DNA of 64,000 nt from Nitrosomonadales bacterium. Lineage in GTDB: Bacteria > Pseudomonadota > Gammaproteobacteria > Burkholderiales > Gallionellaceae. Below, in pieces: positions 8,402 through 15,777 of the stretch. The DNA is taken from the NCBI GenBank assembly GCA_016234685.1, contig JACRAT010000005.1, forward strand, positions 62,001-126,000. The letters run 5' to 3'. Under the pieces are notes generated by a model. That model was not told where the DNA came from. It did not search any database and worked only from the letters and a program-made list of their open reading frames with translations. The position numbers were made by a program, and so were the translations under genes. Every line of letters starts with the position of its first letter. Position 1 is the stretch's first letter.

Positions 8402-9367
8402 ATGACCCCACGTTGGCTGCTTTCCCTTTTGCTGTGCGCTGCCTTGCTGTCTGTGGGTGGTGCGCTGGCCTGCGGCGCGCTGCCGCTGACGGCGGGCGAG
8501 GTGTGGCTGGGGCTGCTGGGGCAGGGCGATGCGGCGACGGTGCAAGTGGTGCAGGAGTTGCGCCTGCCGCGCGTGCTGGCGGCGTTCGCTTGTGGCGGGC
8601 TGTTGAGCTTGTCCGGTGTGTTGTTGCAGGCGCTGTTGCGCAATCCGCTGGCCGATCCGTACATCCTCGGCGTATCCGGCGGGGCGGCAGTGGGGGCGCT
8701 GGCGGCGATGCTGCTGGGCGCGGGGCTGCTGGCGGACCAGGGCGCTTCGCTGGCGGGCGCGCTGCTCGCCATCTTCGCCGTATTCGTGCTGGGCTTCCGT
8801 CACGGCGAACGCAATATCTATCGCTTGCTGCTGACCGGCGTGGTGCTTTCGGCAGGATGCGGCGCGCTGGTCAGTCTGCTGCTGACGTTGGCGCAGGGCG
8901 AGCAGGTGAAAGGCATGTTGTTCTGGCTGATGGGCGATCTGTCGCAGCCGCAGGGTCTGGGCGGCGCTTGGCTGGTGTTGCTGCTGGCGGGGTCGGCGGC
9001 TACGTTGGCGGCGGGCGGGTTGGATCTGCTGGCGGGCGGGCGCGACAAGGCCGCTGCGCTGGGACTGGCGGTCGGACGCTGGCAGGCGATGCTGTATTTC
9101 GCGGCGGCCTTGCTCACCGTGGCGGCGCTGCAACTGGGCGGCAGCATAGGCTTCGTCGGTCTGCTGGTCCCGCACGCCATCCGCCTGCTCGGCATCTCGG
9201 CGCACCGCTGGCTGATCCCTTGCGCTGTGCTGTTGGGCGGCAGTTTTCTGGTGCTGGCCGACACGCTGGCGCGCACGCTGTGGTCGCCGCTGCAACTGCC
9301 GGTGGGCATCTTCACCGCCTTGCTCGGCGTGCCGGTGTTGCTGTGGTTGCTGGGGAGGCGGGCGTGA
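8402..9367 (+). CDS. FecCD/BtuC-family ABC transporter permease
   Basis: 321 aa from ATG 8402, entirely hydrophobic with nine to ten spans. LRLPRVLAAFACGGLLSLSGVLLQ and RNPLADPYILGVSGGA near residues 55-100 are the family signature, and GFVGLLVPHAIRLLG near 250 is the coupling loop to the ATPase. The family imports vitamin B12, heme or iron-siderophores; the cargo cannot be told from the permease. A cognate binding protein and TonB receptor are not in the window. It overlaps the ATPase start by one base. No ribosome-binding site is visible because the terminator of psiF occupies the space. Confidence 0.9.
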   Translation: MTPRWLLSLLLCAALLSVGGALACGALPLTAGEVWLGLLGQGDAATVQVVQELRLPRVLAAFACGGLLSLSGVLLQALLRNPLADPYILGVSGGAAVGALAAMLLGAGLLADQGASLAGALLAIFAVFVLGFRHGERNIYRLLLTGVVLSAGCGALVSLLLTLAQGEQVKGMLFWLMGDLSQPQGLGGAWLVLLLAGSAATLAAGGLDLLAGGRDKAAALGLAVGRWQAMLYFAAALLTVAALQLGGSIGFVGLLVPHAIRLLGISAHRWLIPCAVLLGGSFLVLADTLARTLWSPLQLPVGIFTALLGVPVLLWLLGRRA

Positions 9368-10173
9368 TGCTGGAGGCGCGCAACCTCACCGTGAGCATCG
9401 GCGGCAAGACCGTCTGCTGCGACCTGAATCTCGCCGTGCGACCGGGCGAATGCTGGGGCGTGCTGGGGCAGAACGGCGCGGGCAAATCGACCTTGCTGCG
9501 CACCTTGGCCGGGCTGCATCAGCCGGATGCAGGGGAGGTGGTATTCCGTTCGTCCATTGACGAGGCCGGGTCGCGCAATGCGACCGGGGTGGCGATACAC
9601 CGGATCGACCGCCGCGAGTTGGCGCGGCAGTTGGGTGTGTTGCTGCAAAGCGAGGAGGGCGAGTTTTGGGGTTCGGTGCGCGAATACGTGCTGCTGGGTC
9701 GCTTCCCGCATCGCCGGGGTTGGTTTGGACACAGCGCCGAAGATGAGGCCGTGGCCGATCAGGCTTTGGCGACGCTGGGCTTGGCGGCGTTGGCGCAGCG
9801 TCCGCTCAACCAGCTTTCCGGCGGCGAACGCCAGCGTGCCGCCATCGCCCAGTTGCTGGCCCAGCAGCCGCGCTGTCTGTTGCTGGACGAGCCTTTGCAG
9901 CATCTCGATCTACGCCATCAGGCGCAAGCGATGGGGCTGTTCGCGGCCCGGGCGGATTCCCGGCAAGCGGTGTTCATGGTGCTGCACGATCTGCTCTGGG
10001 CGCAGCGCTGTTGCGATCATCTCTTACTGCTGTTCCCCGACGGGCGGGCGCTGGCGGGCGAGGCGGAGACGCTGCTGACGCGGGAGAATCTGGAAGCGCT
10101 GTACCAGTGCGCTTTGCGCGAATTCTCGGTCGAAGGGGAACGCCACTTCGTCCCCGCAACTCACGGTGTATAA
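9367..10173 (+). CDS. ABC transporter ATP-binding protein (BtuD/FecE/HmuV type)
   Basis: 268 aa from the ATG that overlaps the permease stop (TGATG). Walker A is GQNGAGKST near residue 37, the Q-loop is in LGVLLQSEEGEFWGSVREYVLLGR, the signature is LSGGERQRAAIAQLLAQ, Walker B is CLLLDEP, and the switch His is in MVLHDL. All motifs are intact. It forms the energy-coupling half of the importer with the preceding permease. Substrate (cobalamin, heme or siderophore) is not determined. Confidence 0.92.
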   Translation: MLEARNLTVSIGGKTVCCDLNLAVRPGECWGVLGQNGAGKSTLLRTLAGLHQPDAGEVVFRSSIDEAGSRNATGVAIHRIDRRELARQLGVLLQSEEGEFWGSVREYVLLGRFPHRRGWFGHSAEDEAVADQALATLGLAALAQRPLNQLSGGERQRAAIAQLLAQQPRCLLLDEPLQHLDLRHQAQAMGLFAARADSRQAVFMVLHDLLWAQRCCDHLLLLFPDGRALAGEAETLLTRENLEALYQCALREFSVEGERHFVPATHGV

Positions 10174-10174
10174 T
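10169..10174 (+). promoter_or_regulatory. sigma70 -10 element (TATAAT) before pcnB
   Basis: TATAAT followed immediately by CGCGCG, 42 bp upstream of the pcnB ATG. The -35 region (around 10146-10151) is poor. The same TATAAT plus GC-rich discriminator arrangement precedes panD, guaB, rhlE and rpsF in this window. Confidence 0.6.
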
Positions 10175-10215
10175 CGCGCGTCCTTTTTGCGCAACCCCCT
10201 CCATCCCTACCACTA

Positions 10216-11565
10216 ATGATAAAAAAACTGTTCAAGCGCGTGTTCGGCAGATCGAAAAAATCCGGTGCGGCAGCTTGCCGCGCGATCCCGTTCGCGGAGC
10301 ACGGCGTCAGCCGCGATGACATCAGCTTCGGCGCGAAGCGCGTCACCGACGGGTTGCAAGCCGCAGGGTTCAAGGCTTATGTGGTGGGCGGTGCGGTGCG
10401 CGATCTGCTGCTCAAGCGGGAACCCAAGGATTTCGACGTGGCGACCGATGCTACGCCAGAGGAAGTGCGCCGCGTGTTCCGCCGCGCCCACATCATCGGG
10501 CGGCGCTTCCGGCTGGTGCATGTGATGTTCGGGCAGGAGACGGTCGAGGTTTCCACCTTCCGCCGCGCGCTGGAGGCCGAAGAGGCGCAGACCGACGAGC
10601 ATGGCCGCATCCTGCGCGACAACGAGTTCGGCAACATGGAGCAGGATGCCGCCCGGCGCGACTTCACCGCCAACGGCCTGTTCTACGATCCCACCACCCA
10701 AGAGATCTTCGACTACCACCAAGGCGTGCCTGACGTGCGCGCCAATGTGCTGCGCATGATAGGCGACCCCGCCACCCGTTACCGCGAAGACCCGGTGCGC
10801 ATGTTGCGCGCGGTGCGCCTGTCGGCCAAGCTGGGGATGATGCTGGACAAGGATACCGCCGCGCCCATCGCCAGCATGAAGGAGTTGCTGAGCAACGTGC
10901 CGGAGGCGCGCCTGCTCGACGAGATGCTCAAGCTGCTGATGTCCGGCCATTCGGTCGAGTGCATCAAAAAATTGCGTTCCATGCACTTGCACCACGGTCT
11001 GCTGCCCATGCTGGACGTGATCCTGGAGCAGCCGATGGGTGAGCGTTTCGTCATGCTGGCGCTGGAGAACACCGATCTACGCATCCGCGAGGACAAGCCG
11101 ACTTCGCCCGCCTTCCTGTTCGCCGCGTTGTTGTGGCACGAGGTGCTGGCCGACTGGGGGCGGCGGCAGGCTGCCGGTGAGCGCCCCTTGCCCGCGCTGC
11201 ACGAGGCGATGGAAGCAGTGCTGGAACGCCAGCGCAAACAGCTCGCCATCCCGCGCCGTTACGACGTGACGATGAAAGAGCTGTGGCTGATGCAGCCGCG
11301 TTTCGATCAGCGTTCCGGCCAGCGTCCTTTCCGTTTGCTGGAGCAGCCGCGCTTCCGCGCTGCTTACGATTTCATGCTGCTGCGCTGCGAGAGCGGTGAG
11401 ACTGAGGCCGAGTTGGGCGACTGGTGGGACGAGTTCCAGGATGCTTCCGAAGAGCGTCGCGCCGAGATGTTGCTGCCAGACACCGAAGGCGTCGCCAAAA
11501 AGAAGCGCCGTCGCCGCAAGAAACCGGCCAACGGCGCACCCACCCCGGAACCTGTGGCGGAATAA
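10216..11565 (+). CDS. pcnB: poly(A) polymerase I
   Basis: 449 aa. VVGGAVRDLLL near residue 56 and KDFDVATDATPEEVRRVFRRA near 72 are the class II nucleotidyltransferase head with catalytic DxD. RRDFTANGLFYDP and REDPVRMLRAVRLSAKLG follow as in PcnB and CCA-adding enzymes. The basic C-terminus (KKKRRRRKK) and the long length favour poly(A) polymerase over tRNA nucleotidyltransferase. The enzyme adds 3' A-tails that promote RNA decay. folK follows two bases after its stop, the usual proteobacterial order. Confidence 0.93.
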   Translation: MIKKLFKRVFGRSKKSGAAACRAIPFAEHGVSRDDISFGAKRVTDGLQAAGFKAYVVGGAVRDLLLKREPKDFDVATDATPEEVRRVFRRAHIIGRRFRLVHVMFGQETVEVSTFRRALEAEEAQTDEHGRILRDNEFGNMEQDAARRDFTANGLFYDPTTQEIFDYHQGVPDVRANVLRMIGDPATRYREDPVRMLRAVRLSAKLGMMLDKDTAAPIASMKELLSNVPEARLLDEMLKLLMSGHSVECIKKLRSMHLHHGLLPMLDVILEQPMGERFVMLALENTDLRIREDKPTSPAFLFAALLWHEVLADWGRRQAAGERPLPALHEAMEAVLERQRKQLAIPRRYDVTMKELWLMQPRFDQRSGQRPFRLLEQPRFRAAYDFMLLRCESGETEAELGDWWDEFQDASEERRAEMLLPDTEGVAKKKRRRRKKPANGAPTPEPVAE

Positions 11566-11567
11566 TC

Positions 11568-12059
11568 GTGGCTCACATCGCATTCATCGGGCTGGGCAGC
11601 AATCTGGCTGATCCGGCGGTGCAGGTGCGTGGCGCGCTGCAAGCACTCGACACCTTGCCGCAGACCCGCCTGCTGGCGCAGTCTGCGCTGTATCGCAGCG
11701 CGCCGGTCGGCTATCTCGATCAGCCTGATTTCATCAACGCCGTGGCCAAGGTGGAGACCGAACTCGGTGCGCACGCACTGCTGGACGCACTGCTGGCGCT
11801 GGAGCAGGTGAATGGCCGCACCCGCGAGTTTCTCAATGCGCCGCGCACGCTCGATCTCGACGTGCTGCTGTACGACGATCTTCAGCATCACGAACACGGT
11901 CTGACCGTGCCGCATCCCGAGATGCACCGCCGCGCCTTCGTGCTGTTGCCGCTGCTGGAGATCGCGCCGGACTGCGTCATCCCCGGTATCGGGCGGGCGG
12001 CGGAGGCGGCGCGCGACTGCGCCGATCAATCACTGGAGCGTATCAATGCCGCTGGATAA
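11568..12059 (+). CDS. folK: 2-amino-4-hydroxy-6-hydroxymethyldihydropteridine pyrophosphokinase
   Basis: 163 aa from GTG 11568. FIGLGSNLADP at the N-terminus, SALYRSAPVGYLDQPDFINAV, and RTLDLDVLLYDD with PHPEMHRRAFVLLPLLEIAP are the conserved HPPK blocks, including the Asp pair that binds magnesium. It transfers pyrophosphate from ATP to the pterin in folate synthesis. It overlaps the next gene by 14 bp. Confidence 0.95.
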   Translation: MAHIAFIGLGSNLADPAVQVRGALQALDTLPQTRLLAQSALYRSAPVGYLDQPDFINAVAKVETELGAHALLDALLALEQVNGRTREFLNAPRTLDLDVLLYDDLQHHEHGLTVPHPEMHRRAFVLLPLLEIAPDCVIPGIGRAAEAARDCADQSLERINAAG

Positions 12060-12684
12060 ATATCGTTACATCGTCGTCGAAGGCCCTATCGGCGTCGGCA
12101 AAACTAGCTTGGCGCGGCGCTTGGCCGATCATATCGGCGCGGGCACGCTGCTCGAACGCCCGGAAACGAACCCGTTTCTGGAGCGCTTCTACGAAGATCC
12201 GGCCCGTCATGCGCTCTCCGCGCAACTGTTCTTCTTGTTCCAGCGCATCGACGAGCTGCGCCAGATGAGGCAGATGGATCTGTTCCACACCCGTACGGTG
12301 TCGGATTATCTGTTCGAGAAGGATGCGCTGTTCGCCAAGCTCAACCTGAGCGACGACGAGTTCGCGCTGTACCAGAACATCTATCGCGGCTTTGCCCCGC
12401 AAGCGCCCACGCCGGACTTGGTGATCTATCTGCAAGCCTCGCCGGAGACGCTGATCGAGCGTGTACACCGTCGTTCCCACGCCTACGAACGGCCCATTTC
12501 CGACAATTACCTGCTGCGTCTGTCGCAGGCTTACAGCGATTTCTTCTACCATTACAACGCCGCGCCGCTGTTCGTGGTGAACAGCGAAAACCTCAATCTG
12601 GTGGACAATGACGACGACTTCGCCTTGTTGCTGGATCGCATCAAACTGATGCGCGGTTCGCGCGAATTCTTCAATGTGGGCTGA
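12046..12684 (+). CDS. deoxynucleoside kinase (dGK/dAK/dCK family)
   Basis: 212 aa. The P-loop GPIGVGKTSLARRLA is at residues 13-27, followed by ERPETNPFLERFYEDP, a DRTV-like segment HTRTVSDYLFEKD, and YLQASPETLIERVHRRSHAYE, the LID region. These fit the eukaryote-like deoxynucleoside kinases that salvage purine deoxynucleosides. In betaproteobacteria this gene regularly lies between folK and panB, as here. Exact nucleoside preference is not predictable. Confidence 0.88.
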   Translation: MPLDKYRYIVVEGPIGVGKTSLARRLADHIGAGTLLERPETNPFLERFYEDPARHALSAQLFFLFQRIDELRQMRQMDLFHTRTVSDYLFEKDALFAKLNLSDDEFALYQNIYRGFAPQAPTPDLVIYLQASPETLIERVHRRSHAYERPISDNYLLRLSQAYSDFFYHYNAAPLFVVNSENLNLVDNDDDFALLLDRIKLMRGSREFFNVG

Positions 12685-12695
12685 TAGGCCCATTT

Positions 12696-12787
12696 CCGTT
12701 CGTGGTGAGCCTGTCTAACCATGAACGGTGTGCTGGTTCAATTCAGCAAATCAAGAGATCGCCCTTCGACAGGCTAAGGGCGAACGG
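12696..12787. repeat. REP-like inverted repeat upstream of panB
   Basis: 12696-12715 (CCGTTCGTGGTGAGCCTGTC) pairs with 12768-12787 (GACAGGCTAAGGGCGAACGG) over about 15 of 20 positions. This is a familiar type of intergenic repeat in betaproteobacterial genomes. A related sequence occurs inside the sugar kinase gene at about 25631-25658. Confidence 0.7.
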
Positions 12788-12805
12788 ATGATCGAGAGGC
12801 AGACC

Positions 12806-13597
12806 ATGCGAACCACCCTGACCAACTTGCAAACCATGCGCAGCAAGGGCGAAAAGATCGCCGTGCTGACCTGTTACGACGCCAGCTTCGCCGTGCTGCT
12901 CGAAGCGCAGGGCGTGGATGTGCTGCTGGTGGGTGATTCCCTAGGCATGGTGCTGCAAGGCTTTGAAACCACGCTGCCCGTCTCGCTGGACGACATGATC
13001 TACCACACCGCCTGCGTGGCGCGCGGCGCGAAAGATGCCTTCATCATCGCCGACATGCCCTTCGGCACCTCGCAAGTCAGCCCCGAAAAGACCTTTGAAC
13101 ACGCGGCCCGGCTGATGGCGGCGGGCGCGCAGATGGTCAAGCTCGAAGGCGGCAGCGAGATGGCCCCGACTATCGAATTCCTCACCCGGCGCGGCATCCC
13201 CGTCTGCGCCCACCTCGGCCTCACCCCGCAATCCGTCCATCAGATGGGCGGCTACCGCGTACAAGGCCGGAGCGATGCCGCTGCGCAAACCCTGCTCAAC
13301 GACGCCGCCATCGTCGAACAGGCCGGGGCCGGGATGCTGGTACTAGAAGCCATGCCCGCCCTCTTGGCCGCCGAGATCACCGCCCAACTTTCCATTCCCA
13401 CCATCGGCATCGGCGCAGGGGTGGATTGCTCCGGGCAGGTGCTGGTGCTGCACGATATGCTGGATGTGTATCCCGGCAAGAAGGCTAGGTTCGTGAAGAA
13501 TTTTATGGCGGGGGCATCGTCCATCGCCGAGGCGGTGGGGGGGTATGTGAGGGAAGTGAAGGCAGGGGAGTTTCCGGCGAAGGAGCATGGCTTTTGA
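12806..13597 (+). CDS. panB: 3-methyl-2-oxobutanoate hydroxymethyltransferase
   Basis: 263 aa from ATG 12806, preceded by GAGAGG; longer starts at 12728 or 12788 lie in the repeat and would add residues absent from the family (E. coli PanB has 264). Conserved blocks are [25 protein letters not shown] with the metal-binding Asp, MVKLEGG, and [17 protein letters not shown]. It makes ketopantoate, the first step of pantothenate synthesis. It is separated from panC and panD by a 5-kb restriction-modification locus. Confidence 0.95.
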   Translation: MRTTLTNLQTMRSKGEKIAVLTCYDASFAVLLEAQGVDVLLVGDSLGMVLQGFETTLPVSLDDMIYHTACVARGAKDAFIIADMPFGTSQVSPEKTFEHAARLMAAGAQMVKLEGGSEMAPTIEFLTRRGIPVCAHLGLTPQSVHQMGGYRVQGRSDAAAQTLLNDAAIVEQAGAGMLVLEAMPALLAAEITAQLSIPTIGIGAGVDCSGQVLVLHDMLDVYPGKKARFVKNFMAGASSIAEAVGGYVREVKAGEFPAKEHGF

Positions 13598-13719
13598 GTA
13601 GGTTAAGCAATAAAACAAGAGCGCCCAAGCTGATCGGGATTTTGGCGATGGCTTGGTTACTTACGCATTCCGCCGTTTATAAGCCAAATAATTCTTGATA
13701 TTTAGAAAGTAGCCTAATA

Positions 13720-15777
13720 ATGACTGCCAAGCCAAGCCAAGCCAAGCCAAGCCAAGCCAAGCCAAGCCAAGCCAAGCCAAGCCAAGCCAAGCCAAGCCAA
13801 GCCAAGCCAAGCCAAGCCAAGCCAAGCCAAGTAGAATCGGCTTCTGAAAATAGTTCCACGCTCTCCCCCGATATTTTCGAGGTTCCGGGCGCAACGCCAC
13901 ATTTCCGCACGGAACTTGCAGCCCAGCTCGCCGAGCTGGTGCCCGAAGCCGTTGCCGACGGCAAGCTGGATATTGAAAAGCTGCGCGAATTGCTGGCCGA
14001 TGACGTGGCCGACGGCAACGAGCGATTCGGCCTGTTCTGGCCGGGCAAGAAGCGCGCCCTGCGGGCAGCACAAGCACCGACCACGGCAACCCTGAAACCG
14101 GACTTCGCCCACTCGAAAGACTGGGACACGACGCAAAACGTGTTCATCGAGGGCGACAATCTGGAAGTGCTGAAAACGCTGCAAAGGCACTACCACAACA
14201 AGATCAAACTGATCTATATCGACCCGCCCTACAACACCGGCAAGGATTTTGTTTACCCGGACAACTTCAAGGAGGGGCTGGACACCTACCTTGAGTGGAC
14301 GCGGCAGGTGAACGAAGAAGGCAAGAAAATTTCGACCAACAGCGAGACTGAAGGCCGCTACCACTCGAACTGGTTGAATATGATGTATCCGCGCTTGAAG
14401 CTGGCGAGGAATCTGCTCACCGATGATGGCGTGATTTTCATCTCAATTGACGATAGGGAATTTGATAATCTCCGCAAAGTTTGCAATGAGGTATTTGGCG
14501 AATCGAATTTCGTTGCCCTCCTTACAGTCCTCTGCAATCCCAAAGGCCGTTCACAGGATAAATTCTTCGCAACCAATCACGAATACATAGCTGTATATAG
14601 CAGGAAGACTCTGCCCAAAGGGTATTTCTCAATCGCAAAGGACGAAGACCAGATTGAAGATGAGTACCCAGAAGAAGATGATGGTGGCAAGTATCGCTTG
14701 CTTGAACTCAGAAATACGCACCGCGAGTTTGGGCGACATAACCGCAAAAACCTGTTTTACCCTTTTTATGTTGATAGCGAAGGGGAAGTTTCGCTCAGTC
14801 CAGATGACGAACAAACGAAGGTTCTCCCCATATGGGATGATGGTTTCGAGGGATGCTGGACATGGGAAAAACCCAAGGCCGAACTAGATCTTTCACTTTT
14901 GGTAGGAAGGTTTGTATCTGACCGTTGGAAGATTTACAGAAAGAGCTATGCAAATGGCTCAAACAGGATGTTGAAGACCATCCTAATGGATAAATCCTAT
15001 TTCACTGAACGCGGTCAAAAAGAATTTGGTCAACTGTTTGGAGTTAAAGCAAAGCTTTTTCAATCTCCCAAATCACCCTATTTGCTATCTCAACTAATTC
15101 GGACGATTACGACTAACGACGACTACATTCTCGACTTTTTCGCTGGCTCGTCTTCAAGCGCGCACGCGGTCATGACACTCAACGCCGAAGACGGCGGCAA
15201 GCGCCGTTTCATCATGGTGCAACTGCCCGAACCCACGCCCGAAGAATCTGAAGCGCGCAAGGCGGGTTTCAAGACCATCGCCGACATCTCGCGCAAGCGC
15301 ATCGAACTGGCGGGTGAAAAAATCAAACAGGATGCCGGGTTGCTGGCTCAGCATCTTGACACCGGTTTTCGCGCCTACAAACTGGCCGATACCAATTTCA
15401 GCAAATGGCGCGTCACCAGCGATGTGGCAGTCAACGAGCTGGAACAACATCTGCTCGATCTGCGCGACAGTGCCGATGACGAGGCACAAGCCGACGATCT
15501 GCTGACCGAACTCTTGCTCAAGCTGGGCTATTCGCTGACTGAGCCCATCCATACTGAAACCATCGCCGGGCTGGAAGTGCGCAAGGTGGGCGATAACGGT
15601 GTGCTGGCCTATCTCAATGAGCATACCAAGCCCACGCTGGCGCAACTGCGCGCGCTGGTGGAGGCCGCACCTGCCAGAATCATCGTGCTGGAAGATGCCT
15701 TTCAGGGCGACGACGAACTGAAAACCAACCTTGCCCAGCACGCGAAAAGCCGTGGCATCGAGTTGTGGACGGCATGA
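13720..15777 (+). CDS. mod: type III restriction-modification DNA methyltransferase (Mod), phase-variable
   Basis: 685 aa. Residues 3-37 are seven AKPSQ units encoded by a (GCCAA)21 tract that starts four bases after the ATG. Then come a helical N-terminal region, catalytic motif IV DPPYNTG at 168-174, the presumed recognition domain at about 240-460, and motif I DFFAGSSSSAHAVM at about 472. The order IV then I is that of beta-class adenine methyltransferases, as in type III Mod. Both motifs are intact. Only a weak AGAAAG precedes the ATG; a poor TATAAG lies at 13678-13683. The central part is visibly AT-richer (about 38-47% GC in sampled lines against about 60% in the 3' part). The stop overlaps the start of res. 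Confidence 0.93.
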   Translation: MTAKPSQAKPSQAKPSQAKPSQAKPSQAKPSQAKPSQVESASENSSTLSPDIFEVPGATPHFRTELAAQLAELVPEAVADGKLDIEKLRELLADDVADGNERFGLFWPGKKRALRAAQAPTTATLKPDFAHSKDWDTTQNVFIEGDNLEVLKTLQRHYHNKIKLIYIDPPYNTGKDFVYPDNFKEGLDTYLEWTRQVNEEGKKISTNSETEGRYHSNWLNMMYPRLKLARNLLTDDGVIFISIDDREFDNLRKVCNEVFGESNFVALLTVLCNPKGRSQDKFFATNHEYIAVYSRKTLPKGYFSIAKDEDQIEDEYPEEDDGGKYRLLELRNTHREFGRHNRKNLFYPFYVDSEGEVSLSPDDEQTKVLPIWDDGFEGCWTWEKPKAELDLSLLVGRFVSDRWKIYRKSYANGSNRMLKTILMDKSYFTERGQKEFGQLFGVKAKLFQSPKSPYLLSQLIRTITTNDDYILDFFAGSSSSAHAVMTLNAEDGGKRRFIMVQLPEPTPEESEARKAGFKTIADISRKRIELAGEKIKQDAGLLAQHLDTGFRAYKLADTNFSKWRVTSDVAVNELEQHLLDLRDSADDEAQADDLLTELLLKLGYSLTEPIHTETIAGLEVRKVGDNGVLAYLNEHTKPTLAQLRALVEAAPARIIVLEDAFQGDDELKTNLAQHAKSRGIELWTA
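13726..13830 (+). repeat. pentanucleotide tandem repeat (GCCAA)21, predicted phase-variation switch
   Basis: Twenty-one perfect, uninterrupted copies of GCCAA (105 bp) lie inside mod, immediately after ATGACT. Since 105 is a multiple of 3 the gene is in frame as sequenced. If the count were 1 mod 3, the frame would meet TAG at once after the tract; if 2 mod 3, it would meet TGA five codons later. Slippage by one unit therefore switches full-length Mod off. Confidence 0.95.

Noticed and set aside
13661-14364. Minus-strand frames rich in WLGLA repeats
   Set aside because: They are antisense readings of the (GCCAA)n tract and of the mod 5' end; there is no start context and Mod on the plus strand explains the region.
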